Positions 48,668 through 61,078 of a stretch of 64,000 nucleotides of DNA are shown here, piece after piece. The stretch covers positions 19,364,682 to 19,428,681 of the forward strand of contig CM029378.1 in the NCBI GenBank assembly GCA_017165825.1, written 5' to 3'. The first letter of the stretch is position 1. Each line of letters starts with the position of its first letter. This DNA comes from Hepsetus odoe (Eukaryota > Chordata > Actinopteri > Characiformes > Hepsetidae). The translations under genes and the position numbers were made by a program. The notes beneath the pieces were generated by a model. That model had not been told where the DNA came from. It saw nothing but the letters and a program-made list of their open reading frames with translations, and ran no database searches.

Positions 48668-48781
48668 ACGTTCAAGCCTCTGGTGGGGAAGAGCGTGCTG
48701 AGCTCCATCACAGCCGTGGAGTTTTTCTCCGACAGACAGCTCGACTTCCTGACCGACGACGGAGCATTCCAGCCCTATCAG
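48668..48781 (+). CDS. jmjd1c: jmjd1c (KDM3C) next coding exon, likely exon 3
   Basis: This internal exon has 38 codons, phase 0 at both ends. The peptide starts TFKPLVGKSVLSSITAVEFF and ends with LDFLTDDGAFQPYQ. It continues directly from the WPAL end of the exon at 11341-11505, matching the WPAL-TFKPLV junction of JMJD1C as I remember it. The acceptor is TTCTTTCTCGGCAG and the donor is CAG followed by GTGAGT, both strong. GC in third positions is high, as expected for coding DNA in AT-rich surroundings. It belongs to the conserved N-terminal region of unknown biochemical role, far from the zinc finger and JmjC domain. A 168-codon frame on the opposite strand overlaps it and is only its shadow. 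Confidence 0.96.
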
Positions 48782-50726
48782 GTGAGTTCCAACTCTGTGT
48801 GTTTCTGTCTCTGTTGTTGTGCAGTGTTTAACAAAGGTGATTGGGTTATTCATTGAATCAAACTGATATTTAATGTGAGAACCAATTCCCGCAGTTGTTT
48901 GCAATCCAAACCAATGGGATTGCAGCCCTTTGAGTGTCTCTGTGAACTAGTTTAAATGTTGCTGTGGCATTAGAGAAGCAGCTGTGGGGTTCCTGCATGT
49001 CTGCTGTTGGCCACTGTTTCATGATGTAAAAACTGTCTGTTTCGTTGTTCGAATATTGATTTGGTTGAAGTTTACACCAGATTCCCTTCCTGATGGGGGG
49101 GAACGCTCCCCATTTTTCCAGGCTTAGGATCAACACGAAGAAATACACTGGCTTGTGCATCCCTAGTGGCTGGGTTTTTGAACAACCATTAATTTTTCTA
49201 AAGTTGTGTGTATTTTGTTTTTTGGTTGTACTTGAACATGGGTGGTGGACATTTTGTGATAGTGTTTATTCTGCTGCTCTAGATGGCAATGGCAAAAGTT
49301 GATGGCAGCATTATTATTTTTTTATTATCTGCTTTGCCATCATCGGTCATTTGGAAATGCAGCTTTAAGACTGATGGATTAAATGATTGGGCTACTTAAT
49401 TAATCACCAGAATATTCAGTGACCAATATAAACATAACTATTACAGCCGTTAGTTGTTGTCCAAAGAAAGTGCTCTCTTTAAGCGATTCCTTGATGGTTT
49501 TATACTGAGGCTGTTCTTTAATCACTTGTCATGGTTAAAAAAAAAAAAAAATACTGTTATCTTCAGGTTATTTATAGGTTATTCATACAATACATCCATT
49601 CTCCCTGACAGGTTGTATTACACTACAGGAAGCACAGGGGGCAATATGGTTCGTTCTTCTGGTGCACCATAAGTGAAGAACTTGCTTACAGATTGATATC
49701 AAGTGATCTTAGATCACTAAGTCGCTTGGCCACTCTTTTATAGAAATAATCTTTAGTTTCACTGATGACTGTTAAAAGGGATCAGGGTGTTCCTTCCTGT
49801 GCTGCTCCCTCAAACTTCTTAATTTTCGTTGTTTCTGGAGAATACAGTGTAGCTGTGGATTAGAAGGCAAACCAATCAGACAGATGGAGGTGGGGGAGTG
49901 CTCTCTGTAGTGTTCCTCCACTGCTAGATTTTTATGCACGCCACATTTTAGTCCCAGTGTCTTATGCTTGCCTAGCCACCATTTTGCTGTACAGATAATG
50001 AAAAGCCATCTGCCAGAAAAGTAGAGATCTCCCTCCTGCCTCCTAAAGCAGCCATGATACCCTGCTACATGGAGACTACATAAGAAACTGACGATGAATT
50101 AGAAAAGGAATTTCTAAATGAAACAATGTATCGCAATATTTTTCTAACACATTGGTCAGTCATTAGTTCCATAGCTGATTTCATAGCTGTTTACATAACG
50201 TCACATGTATATAGCTCACTCGTTCAGCTTTTAAATGGTAGGTATCATTGATGGCAATAGAACTAAATATATTCATAAAATGATTTCTAGCTACGCGCAT
50301 GGAACATATATTCAGCAGACTGCAGGAAAACTACCTCATGAAATCCATGTTACTGAATAAAAGAAAATAATATACTTCAGCACAGCTTATGTTGTCCATT
50401 CGTGCTCCAAGAGCACTGCAAAAAAAAAAAAAAAAGGAAGATATACGAACACTTAATGACTGATTTCGTTTGAAAGTTTGAAAAAGCCACAAGACACGTG
50501 ACTGCTTGCTATTTGAAGACTTCAATTATCAGGGAAAAGAAAGGAGAGGTGAGAAAGGAGAAATAAGTGAGTGTGCCATCTGAAGGGCTTATAATAAATG
50601 AAGCAAATCGATGCGTGATGTGCCATTCCCTGCAGGGCAATTTTAGACGCTGTTTTCATTCGGGTTTCTCCTGGTGTGCGACAGAACACTATGTTCTTGT
50701 CAGACTGCCTGGCCTTTAAAAAAGGA

Positions 50727-50798
50727 ACACACACACACACGTGCGCGCACACACTCACACACACTCTCTCTCTCTCTCTCTCTCGCTCGCGCTCTCTC
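50727..50798. repeat. Compound (AC)n(GCGC)(CT)n microsatellite
   Basis: CA repeats, then GTGCGCGCACACACTCAC, then a CT run ending CGCTCGCGCTCTCTC. Confidence 0.95.
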
Positions 50799-52971
50799 AG
50801 AAAATCACTGCTTCTCGTTGGCTCACAATAGATGAGTCTGAAATGTAAAAACCATCAGGCTGGGTAATGAAAGGGCCAGTACACATGTGAAAACACACTG
50901 AACCACAGTCTCTCTGCATCCAAAAGCACCCTTCACTCACCAGTTGGGGACAGGCTAACCCCCATAGAAAATTGTCCATACTAAACATGCTGCTGTCTCT
51001 CTGTCTCTCTAGCTCTGTCTAGCTCTCTCATCCTCATTCCCTCATCCATTCATAAGCCACAGCCTGTGAAATTCCTCCAGCGGAGCATTCCTCAAACCCG
51101 CTGCCTTCCTCCTGTCCCCGGAGGGCCCTGTGCACATTCCTTAACTGCTGCTTCATTCCACAATTTACATTCAATTGGTCCTTTTTTTCCCCCATTTTGG
51201 CCAATCTGTTTTCCTTCTCACAGCCTCCTGGGTTCACAGGATGTAACATGCTCATTAGGGATGGGACGACAGGAGAACTTCCATTTATTACTGGCCTAAT
51301 TTGCCACTCTTTTTTGTGTTATTGTTGCACTGAAGTAATCAGCACAGGTACTCTATTGACCCTTTCTATTCAACCTTTATATAATTACATGTCAGTGCAG
51401 CTACTGTACCTTATTTGTATAAAATACTGTTATTCACATCTATATACTACTCATAATGCATCATAATGTTTCTTTTGTTCAGTCAATTTTAGACACCTGA
51501 ATGCTACCAGTGTTGTTTCTTCTATATGGCATCAAGGAATATGCACTAAGCCCATAAATATTATCTACATATTTACTTTCAAAACATTTCCATTTACTGC
51601 TGGAGTTTCTTTTATTTCAGTTATCAGAAAGGCATATAAGCAACTTATTGTGTAAACCTGTTCATATTGGACCAAAATTTCATTTTCATAATTAGGCCTT
51701 GAACGGTCTAGGTTTATTGCTTTTGTTTTTAAATATCTATAAAAGAGAAGCACTTGCTGGCTTCCTCCTTGATATAATGATGAACACTATACTTGTTTCA
51801 CTTCCTTTACGAATAGGCCTGCAGTGACACTAGACTCTGCTCTGATTAGACAACTCTGCTCACCTCTGCTTGCCAGCAACATCCTAACGTCAGTATCTAG
51901 TCCGAACCAAGTCAGTCTTACCTGACACTGTTTAATTAATGATGGGGGAAACGAAGGCTAGTTCATCTAAAGAGAAATAAATATCTTGATACTTGTATTG
52001 AAAAAATATTCACAATACACTGTGTCATGCTATTCATTTTTTTTGAAAATCTAATGAGTTTGAATGGAGGAGAATGTATCAGAAAGGCAACAAGAATATG
52101 AACAAATGTTTTTCATCATTATTTCACACTCCACGCTAAATCCAGCTGAGCAGCCCCAGTTATGCTCCCTTTCTACAGAAACATTCTGTTGGTCAGTGTA
52201 CTTTAATTGCTAATGATATCAAGATGTGTTCAGAAAGGAGTATTGTGAGGTAACTTCTCATGATAGATGCATTTCTTCTTATCTCCCAGGTTTGGGGAAG
52301 CTAACTAAACATGCAACCTGTAGCAATATCCTGTCTGTGAGATGTTGAAACACCAGTAGTGAAGGAGTTTGCACCAGGACAGTTAGTAATAAGGTATAAG
52401 CCGAATGATAATGTAAATCTCAGCCCCGTCCCTCATGCTTGTGCAGTGTACTGGGCTGTAGGAAGTTGCTGGCATTTCCCTGCCCTCACTTCTTGGAGGA
52501 GGGGGGTGAACTATTGCAATCTGTTCAGCATAAAGGCTACAATAGAGCCTCTGTGCAGGAGGCCAACTGGCTGGAGAGACTGAGAGAAGAGACCAAGTGA
52601 AGGAGAGAGTGTTGTGGTGTGTGGTTAGGGAGGAAAAAGTGAAACTCTTGTGTTGCAGTGTTACACCCGAAGAGTCGCCTGTGTAATCTTAGCCATTTCA
52701 GCAGATACAGAAAAGCATATGGAGGGGAAAAAAGCAGCTTAATAGATTCAAGCGTTGCTGCCCATGTTTGATGTTTTGAAGGAGAACATGTGGGTTACTT
52801 CTACTGTAGAGTGCATTTGTAAAGTCCATGGGACGTGGTATAGTAGTGTTAGTCCTTTTAATATTTCATCAGTCATAACCAGTATCACAGCTTGCAGTCT
52901 AATTGAAATAGATGAAATGCATCAGCAACAGTAGTGGCAAAAAAGTGGTTTTGTTTTTGGGGGGAAAAGTT

Positions 52972-53105
52972 AAAGCCTCAATGGATTGGACTCGTTTGTC
53001 TAGAACATTTAACAGGTGCTGGATTGGATAGAGATATAGGGAAACTGAAGGCCAAGTCAACACACTGAACTGTTAATGTTTCTCATCCCATCTCTGAGCC
53101 ATTTT
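52972..53105 (-). pseudogene. Tc1-like transposase fragment, minus orientation
   Basis: On the + strand the blocks AAGCCTCAATGGATTGGACT, CGTTTGTCTAGAACATTTAAC, GGTGCTGGATTGGATAGAGA and AAGGCCAAGTCAACACACTG match the antisense of a common teleost Tc1-like transposase. They fall near its C-terminal catalytic segment. It is short and degraded, and it abuts an oppositely oriented fragment on its right. Confidence 0.65.
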
Positions 53106-53443
53106 GATAGGGTCATGAACACACAAGGCTTATTTATGCGGAAGAGGAGGCTTGCTCTGACTGGTCCAACCCCACAGAAGTGCTATTGTAGCTAAAAGAT
53201 GTCAGGACATGCAGTGCATCACAGTTTCATTCATTTGAGCCCTGGCATTCATTTTGATTGGTAATCACACATCACCTACATAAACATTTATTGCAGGCTA
53301 ACAGCCCTTCATGGGCTTAGTTTTTTCTAAAGGGAGTGGCCTCTTTCAGCAGGATAACTCAGCACTGCAGGCAATTCAGGAATGGTCTGAGAAACTTGAC
53401 AAATAGCTAAAGGTCTCCAGATCTCAGTCGAAGAACATTTAAT
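53106..53443 (+). pseudogene. Tc1-like transposase fragment, plus orientation, internally deleted
   Basis: Sense-strand blocks in order are GGGTCATGAACACACAAGGC, CTGGTCCAACCCCACAGAAG, TATTGTAGCT then GATGTCAGGACATGCAGTGC, TGGCCTCTTTCAGCAGGATA, ATTCAGGAATGGTCTGAGAA and CCAGATCTCAGTC. These follow the order of the transposase gene, but a segment between the TGTAGCT and GTCAG blocks and another further on are deleted. It partly overlaps, in element coordinates, the inverted fragment on its left. It is the same broad lineage as the relic at 9.85-10.27 kb. Confidence 0.68.
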
Positions 53444-54459
53444 GCTGCTAATGGTTCCAATTTACTACAGACTTTACCATTAACAGCAGAGCTAATCTCA
53501 TGCCCAGCTTCATATGGAGGGAAGTGAAGTTGGGCAATACTGGGAAAATGTGTAAAATACTCCAAATTTCTGTGAGTAGGTGTGCCGTACGTTTGGCTGG
53601 TAGTGTACAGACGATAGAGAGTGTAACAGTGGTACCAACTGAAGCACGCCATGAAATTGCCGTTTGGGGGGAGGGGATTGCAGGTGTGTGTGTATAAGGC
53701 CTTGCCTGGCAGTCCCATACACACAACAACCTTTCTGCCTGACCCCAACAGGGTGAGGCTGTATGGAGCAATGTACTCACCACCCTGTACCCACCCACAC
53801 CTCATTTGCTGGAAAGACATACATAACTCAGGCAAAGGCTCTGCCCACTTGATGAAACACACACACATTCTCCCAGTCTCGTGTTACTGTATGTACAGGT
53901 TGCATTCATAGCCAGCACAAAAAAAGCCAGGATTGTATTACACCATGCTAGCATGCTAATATGCTAACAAAGAGGCACTTGAGTATGGACTAAAACAGCC
54001 CTGCTGCTGTTCTATGGATTACCATGCCAACAGTTGGCTATGCTATATGTACACGCACTCCCTCACCCTCACGTTTATTACCCTGGCAACAAGCCGCCCT
54101 CTCTCGCACACATGCTACACACGTAGTATTGCCATAGCAACAAGAGCGATGTCTGAACACTCTTAACAAAAGCTGCCACGTGCAGTCGTGCCATTTTCCC
54201 CTCCGCTGCTTGTTAATTCCACCTATATTTACCATGATATTATAATGGCCTCTGCCATGCTCTTAGCGCCATTACAATGTGATTATTCATGATTTTCTCT
54301 CTCTCTTTCTTGCTCTCTCTCCCCCCACTTTATTCTTGAAAATGTGTCATTTCCAGCATGACTCATTCCGAACAAATTGTCTCTAAGGGATCCATTTTAA
54401 GTGCAAAGTGCTGCTGTGAAAACCAACTGTGGAACTCGCTGTCGTTGTTCGCTCGCTCG

Positions 54460-54463
<4 letters not shown>

Positions 54464-54506
<43 letters not shown>
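54464..54506. repeat. (CT)n microsatellite
   Basis: A CT run of about 43 bases preceded by GCTCGCTCGCGC. Confidence 0.96.
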
Positions 54507-54509
<3 letters not shown>

Positions 54510-56131
54510 GTTTACTCCCATGCCTGATGCAAGCATTGTGTCATCTGTCCCATGTTCCCTTATTCCTAGTAACAGACCTCAGCCCATGTTTTGCTTGTTG
54601 ATGAGACCCCTTCTAAAGACAGTTTTGCCACCTAATGAGACAGTGTAGGTCAGCCCTTGTTTAAATATGCAACAGCAATGCAGTTGGTCATTTTGTTTAT
54701 TTGGAGTGACTGACATCATTCATCAGAGCATTGATTAAATTGTTTACCTTAAACTATAAAAATATCAATTAAAGTCTTTGATATAAAACTGAATTTATTG
54801 GACAGTGATCTCAATTGTTTAAAGCCCCTTTTAAAAAGGAAGGCTGTCCAGTACCAGTGCATCTATGGTTGTGATTTAAATGTCCATCTTTATGATGGAA
54901 AATCTGTTGAATTGATTCTTTGAAGACCCTTATATATGGTTTTTAAAGCACAGCAAAAGGGTTACACTGTAGTTACACATCAATGAACCGTAGTGTTAGT
55001 TTTTTAACTTTTTTATTATTTAGGTCTGTTCTTTCTGAAATGTTTTATGTTAAAAATCACTTGGAACTCCCTGTAACGTGGTTTTGGTATGACTGCAAAT
55101 GTTCTGTCAACATTACGGGACCTCAGAATAGCCTTTTATATAGCTTTTATACGTCTGTGCAAACACATCATTTCTTTTTCATTTCCGCACATGCTGCTCC
55201 CGTCTTTTCCAGTGACAGATATGAAAGATCACTACTGAGATCAGAGGCTGCATTGTAATTTAGAGTAATAACCTTTTTTTTTTTTCTCACTGAGGCTGCG
55301 TATTAAAGGCCTTGTGCTACTCAGCTGTTCTCCAGACAGCTCCCCATGTTTCCTTCTTCTTTCTGAGTATTTTTATCAGCGCTGCATATCTGGGCCAGGC
55401 TGCCTTTTTTGCCGTTACAGTAATTACTAATGTGGGGTAATTGCTCAGCAAAGCACAAGATGTGAAATTGACCCGTTAGCTTATTGAGGTGTTTAGTTTC
55501 CTGTCCCGGAGCTTCAGCATCCCGTATGAAAGTGAGAACTGAAACCAGAGCACTGCGGCAACATAAATCAGGCGGCTGGAAGGTTAGATAGAAACAGACT
55601 TAAAAGCAGAAAAAAGCAGACGTCAGACTTTGGAGAGATGGAGTGAAGGGGTGCTAGAAAAGGAGGAGAAAATGAAAAACGGAAAGGCTGAGCACAAAGA
55701 AGAGGTGCTCAAAGCAGAGAACAAAGTTTGGCAGAACACAGAGAGGTGCAGATTGGAAGGTGAGAGAGGACGGTTCTCACTGTCTGAGAGGAGATGAGTA
55801 AGAGGTGGGTGGGGGGATGACTACACACGATGCTCTACACAACTCCTAGAGATTGTTTACAGCCTCTGTTTCGATCTTTGACCAAGGCACTTGCAGAGAC
55901 ATGTGACTTTGAGTTTTAGTTCTTTAAAATAATGGGAAAGTGAAACGTCCTTCACAGGGTCCTTCTTTAAGCACCAGAAAGGAATGAAAAGTCATTAACA
56001 AGTCCAAGTTCATTTCTGGGGAGAAAACAAAAAAAAATTCCTCCTGAATGTTTAGTTCCAGCTGACCTATAAGTCATTTTACAGTCCATCTTCTTTACTG
56101 AATTGTATTTGTTTGTTTCTGGATAACTCTA

Positions 56132-56238
56132 GTTTTAGTTGTTCCACCATCAAAGTGGCCAATGACAAGCTTGCCAAATGGCTGTATGTCCTTGGCAAGC
56201 TTGTCAGTTGGCCACTGTGACAGTTAAACAACTAAAAC
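56132..56238. repeat. 107-bp near-perfect hairpin (long inverted repeat)
   Basis: Arms of about 46 bp (56132-56177 and 56192-56238) are separated by a 14-base loop (ATGGCTGTATGTCC). The outer arm GTTTTAGTTGTT pairs perfectly, then comes a short mismatched zone. After that AGTGGCCAA and, beyond a one-base bulge, TGACAAGCTTGCCAA pair perfectly. The size, loop and single-stem shape resemble a microRNA precursor, but a very short foldback MITE is equally possible. I see no target duplication and do not recognise a known microRNA. A small palindrome (ACTAGTAGAAAACTAGTAG) follows at once. Confidence 0.85.
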
Positions 56239-57120
56239 AGCTATTACTAGTAGAAAACTAGTAGTATTTAACTGTAGAATAAGGCAACTTATTGGAAAAA
56301 AATATTAAGAAATTGAAACCTGTTGTAGGCAGAACCCCGCACATTAATTAGGGGGTGGAGGACAACCTCTATTGTGAATGGTTACCTTTTACCTGTGCTG
56401 CATTTAACAAGCTTTTCAAATTGAACAGGCAACGCTGAAGTGCTGTGGATCAAATATGTTAATAATAGTAAACATATTTATTTTGTATTACAAAAACAAC
56501 TAATTCAAAACGGGTCGTGCAACATATGTACATAAGTATCCCATATATGACCTATACAGATGTATTGTATACAGAGGTAGTGAAAAGTAGGTTTTAAAGT
56601 TTGACTTGCATGATAAATCAAGCTTTTTTAAAAAGGAAATATCAAGAGAAATTTGGTAAATGATGTATTGTGCAGCTCTAACATAAAGCGAGCCTCTTAT
56701 CTCCAAACCGCACTGAAGAAATTGGCCTGCAATTGAGGGCATGGCCACTCAGTGAGCAGCCTGCTTCGTTTAATGAGATCTGACCATTCTTTCTTAATGA
56801 ACATGAATGTAATTTCATTGACATGCAGTAATGTGTGCAGCCAAGGCCATTAAAGCCACTTAAGAAATACTAGACTGGATTGCACCTTATAGTGCCTCAT
56901 GTAGTGTTTCCGAATTTGGATTTAGATTTATACAGGCAGTTTAAACCGGATTTGTATTGCCTTGGTTGTCTTGATTAGTCGCCCCAGGGGTCACCAGAGT
57001 TCACGTAGAGCCGATTGCTTCCTCTTGCCATAAAGAGCAACTGGAGTTGTCACTGTCGTAGTGCGTGCTAATGTCACGGATGGTGAAATGAGTCAGCGAG
57101 AAAAGGGGTTAAAACAAGGT

Positions 57121-57170
57121 GTTTTTTTGTTTTTGTTTTTTTTTTTTGTTTTTTTTTGTTTTTTTTTTTC
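57121..57170. repeat. T-rich run with regular G interruptions
   Basis: T runs of 5 to 13 bases separated by single G. The Phe/Leu-rich and Lys-rich frames across it are artefacts. Confidence 0.9.
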
Positions 57171-57709
57171 CTGTCCCTTGCGTCAGGGCAGTACAACTGC
57201 CTGGGCAATATTCCCTGTTGCTGATAAGAGTCAGCAGGTCTCTGGGCCCAGATGGCCTCAGGGCTGTCCAACACGCTCTGTGTCGTCCAGTTTGTCTTGG
57301 ACATCGGCCGTGGAGGCGAACGCTCATGGCTTCATTCTGTTGCAGCAGATGCACTCCTGCCTGTAGCATATAGCACAAATGCTAATGATGCTTGAAGTGA
57401 GTGAAAGTGAACAGCAACCAGTTAGCATTATGTAAATGGAATCATGCTAATTGGTGACTGTTTATCAGCCTTTGGAAGCAAGAGAGCCTGCAAAGTGGGA
57501 ATGCTACATCATCTTATCTGGGACACGGATATCATGGGAGTGTATCTAGAACTAGTGTTCAGTATATCTGTGTGTCTATCAAGCTAGAGAAACAATGGCA
57601 AAAATAGAACAGGCCTTTTAATGATACTTGATATGCATCACTATCTTTAGGCTTTATTTGATAAACTGCAACAGGCAAAAATGAACCATGAGTCAATTCA
57701 AGTGAGTGT

Positions 57710-57880
57710 TATTTATATAGCGCTTTTTACAACTGATGTTGTCACAAAGCAGCTTTACAGAATCCAGAACTCCAGACAGAGGCAAAACTCCCTAAAACAG
57801 GAGGAAGAAACCTTGGGAGGAACCAAGACTCAAAAGGGGAACCCATCCTCTTGTTGACACCGAATAATAAAGAAGGACAG
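57710..57880 (+). repeat. Dispersed teleost repeat (unclassified)
   Basis: GTGTTATTTATATAGCGCTT is followed by TTGTCACAAAGCAGCTTTAC, a GAGGCAAAACTCCCT block, GAGGAAGAAACCTTGGGAGG and AACCAAGACTCAAAAGGGGA. I recognise this series as a very common interspersed repeat in teleost genomes, but I cannot assign its class. No ends or target duplications are evident. Confidence 0.7.
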
Positions 57881-60370
57881 AAAGAAAGGGAAAGTGCATG
57901 TCATGAATTAATCAATTAAGCGATCAGTTCTGATAAAGCATGAGTTACGGTAAGAGTCCACAAGTGTCTGTAATTGGAAGTTCAGTGAGCTTATAGTGGT
58001 GGTTCTGCTTGAGTGGGTGAAGCTTTGTTAATCTTAGTGGCAGCAGCTGATCCAGTCTGATGCAGCTGATCTGAAGCTCAGGTTGGGAGACAAATCTGTT
58101 GATAGTAGCTTCTTCAGCTCTGTGGACTAGCTGTTCAAGGAATTCAGGAGCTCTACCCCAGTCTGCTCCAAGCCCAGTTTAACCCCTGGTTGAAACAACA
58201 GAGTGGATCATTAGTGCATTTCTGCAGCACAGGGGTGGATTTAAAAGCTTCCAGTAGCCCCAGCCAAGTGTTTTGGATATGTGTGGAGTGTTTGCGGTGC
58301 TTGGTAAGCAGCTGGGAGAGCGGTATGGGTACTGGGCCAGACACACCCAGCCATGTTCCCAAGAAAGCAGAGTGGCGGTGGGGGGTGGGGGGGTTGAGAA
58401 AGAGAGAGAGATTATTTGGAGCAAAACAGTGGATCTGGAAGCACTTTTCTCAGTTTCCCTAAAAAACATGCCACCGCCCTTTACGCTCGTTGTCTTCCAC
58501 ACTGGAGCCATGTGGAAAATTCTGCAACACACACTTGCCATTAAAGTGATGGATGGCCGTGCGCTTCTGCAGGAGAGAGGATGAGAGGGTGTTAAAGAGG
58601 AAAAAAAGAACAGGATGTCTGCTGTGCCCTTCACAGGAGGTTGTATGTGTGTGTGTGTTTGTGTGCTGGGAGATATGTGAGAACTGAGGGTGTGGGTGAT
58701 CATGGTGAGAGAATCGAGGGAAGGAACTGGTAGACACATTACAGCGGCTAGTCCATTAAAGGTGAGCTTGCGGATGATAAGGATGAGATTGCAGCTTTGA
58801 GCTTATGCTGAAATTGCAGCGTGTCGTTTGTTAATCATTGTTGCGATGATGGAGCTTTTCAGTACAGATAGTGCAGAAAATTGAAACATACAAATGAGCT
58901 CTCTAACTAATCACAGCGTGGCCCCGATCCCCCCTGTGTGATGTGATCCTGACCAGTCCCTTGTCTGTATGTTTCTGTGGGTGTTATCTATATAGGTATG
59001 CAAAAAAATGGAGCATATCATCCATCACCAAAAAAAATTTGTACTTAACTGATATCTAGACACGTTGCCTTGTTTTTAGTAACTTGATTCGGCGAATAAA
59101 CAATTTATTCCTTAGTTGATGCCTCAGCTTGTTCAAAGTATTGTTTATTAGAACAAAAAGCAAATACATGAAGTACATCTCTGAACAAAATTACTAAAGT
59201 AAAACCATCTAGACATGTAATATTATAATCCTTTCTTTATGAGAATTGTTAGTAAGAACATAGGATCAGAATCATAGCTGTTGGCAGGTATTTGCTTAGA
59301 ATAGTGACATTGTACAGAATCTGTACATTTACGTCTTTCATAGTGACTGTAAAGGACGGGATCGAGGTGTGGAGAGCCAGACAGGAGCAGGCAGTTGGAT
59401 GTTATGAAGAGAAATAAAAGAAAGAAGTATAGGAAGACATTAGGGGGAATACTGCACTTCTTGCAGTTCATTCCCTGACAGTAGTTTATTTATAAGGCCT
59501 GTACAGGAGAGGGAGAGAGAAGAAAGTGGGCAGTAGAACCTGCAGCTCAATAAATAAAGCATGTATTTCCCTCTGTGCCTTGCAGCCTAAAATAGAAAGC
59601 GGAATAGAACCGTGTGTGTTTTCTTAGAGGAAGAGGAAGTGATACGTTATTCCGTCCAGGCAAAACCATACTGACATTCAAACGTTGCATCGACAGACAC
59701 TCGGTTGTGAGTAACCGCAGCTAACCTTGATGAGACACCGCAGTTCTTTGACCCGACAGCCGTCCTGCTCGTCATTAGATTTCCTTATTTATGACTTCCT
59801 CTAGCTGCTTATGCAGAAGCAGAAGCGAGCACTTTCTAGTATGAACTGCAGTGTGCTCCAGATCTCCAGCCTTATAGCAAATTTGCTGTGCAGCTATGCA
59901 TTACTGGTGCACTAGTGGTGAAAGAGTTGCACCCACAACTCTTCAGTCAGCAAGCCACTGACCACAGATGTGTTTCTGTGTGTCACCCACAGACGGACAG
60001 ATAGATATAGAGATGGGATGTTTTTCATGTTTGACTTGGTGAATAGGTTTGTTCGAGAGCCTGAATAATGTGACCGGACTTGTAAACCGAGAGGGAGCCA
60101 GAGTGGTAAATACCACTAATTGATAAATCAACTGATCAGTCAGAAATTAAACAGACTCCAGTAGACTTAACCGTGCTTAACTAACTGCTGTAACTGTAAA
60201 TGAAGAAATCATTAAGCTTTCCCCCTTTAACATGTGGAATAAACAATGACTAATAATGACCGATTGGAGAAATTATGCAAGAGCTACTGCAACTCATAGG
60301 AGGGAGGGGGGAGGGGCAGTGTCTTTCATTATTATTCTTTTATTTCCATTATTTGTCTTGGGATGTCAGT

Positions 60371-60501
60371 GTTGCAGTGGTTCATGATTTGGCCTTGTAG
60401 CAAGAAAGTTGGTTTGATTTCCAATCTCCTTGTGTCTGTGTCAGTGTCCCCTGGGTGTTTCTTACCTCCAGTCAAGTGGACTGGAGATGCTAAATAGCCC
60501 A
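60371..60501 (+). mobile_element. Decayed tRNA-like SINE of a third type
   Basis: The sequence TTGCAGTGGTTCATGATTTG, then CCTTGTAGCAAGAAAGTTGG and TTTGATTTCC, resembles the common fish element with a GTGGTTAGCACTGTCGCCTC head and a GCAAGAAGGTCCTGGGTTCGA B-box region. Its body follows as GTGTCTGTGTCAGTGTCC, a CTGGGTGTTTCTTACCTCCAG block and GGACTGGAGATGCTAAATAG. It is heavily mutated with an internal deletion. Confidence 0.6.
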
Positions 60502-60916
60502 CAGAAGGTCACAGAAGCACAGACTGCTGTGTGTATTCTCAGGGTGGGCAGGTTCAAAAATCTGCCACTTGGGAAGTGAAGTACAGTAAATTCTTCATTA
60601 TTGAAGAAAAGGAGAGTGAACATTAGCTAAATGTTAGCTACCCTCTTCCTTCCAAAAATCTGCTGATGTTTTTAGATTAAAAAAATGAACCTTCATTTTA
60701 AACTGTTAACCTAACTGTGGCTGCAATCCAAGCTGCAATCTATCACACTACATATTGTGTATAATAGTATACAACCAAACAACATGCGACTAAAACAAAA
60801 ATAACAATGGTGCACGGTGGTCAATGGAAGAAAGCTTTGTTTCGCCCTTTTGATGAGCAATTCTTCAAAAGCTTGTGAAACCGACGACTAAAACATTCCG
60901 CAAATTTCATAGATCC

Positions 60917-61078
60917 TGGACCAGTGGGTACTCTGAGGTGCCGTCCCAGTCATTGCTCCCCAGGCGCTGGATATAGCGGCCCCCAGCGTGATTGGGTTAA
61001 ATGCAGAGCTTGCATTTTGTTGAGGTTCGCTGTGTGCTGTGGCATGTGTTTCACTATAACAAATAGTTATTTTCACTT
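60917..61078 (+). mobile_element. 5'-truncated family-1 SINE
   Basis: It starts inside the body (GGACCAGTGGGTACTCTGAG) and continues with GTGCCGTCCCAGTCATTGCT, CCCCAGGCGCTGGATATAGC and GGGTTAAATGCAGAGCTTGC. It ends TTATTTTCACTTCT. The tRNA-like head is missing. Confidence 0.85.

Noticed and set aside
48398..48904. 168-codon minus-strand frame
   Set aside because: It is antisense to the real jmjd1c exon at 48668-48781, whose high GC keeps the reverse frame open.
53407..53868. 153-codon minus-strand frame and overlapping frames
   Set aside because: It partly overlaps a decayed transposon in the wrong sense. There is no recognisable domain, and several overlapping frames are equally open.
58179..58739. 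Longest open frame in the window (186 codons, minus strand)
   Set aside because: It runs through (AC)n, a G-rich run and GA-rich DNA, is rich in Ser, Pro, Thr and His, shows no domain, and competing frames in the same region are also open.
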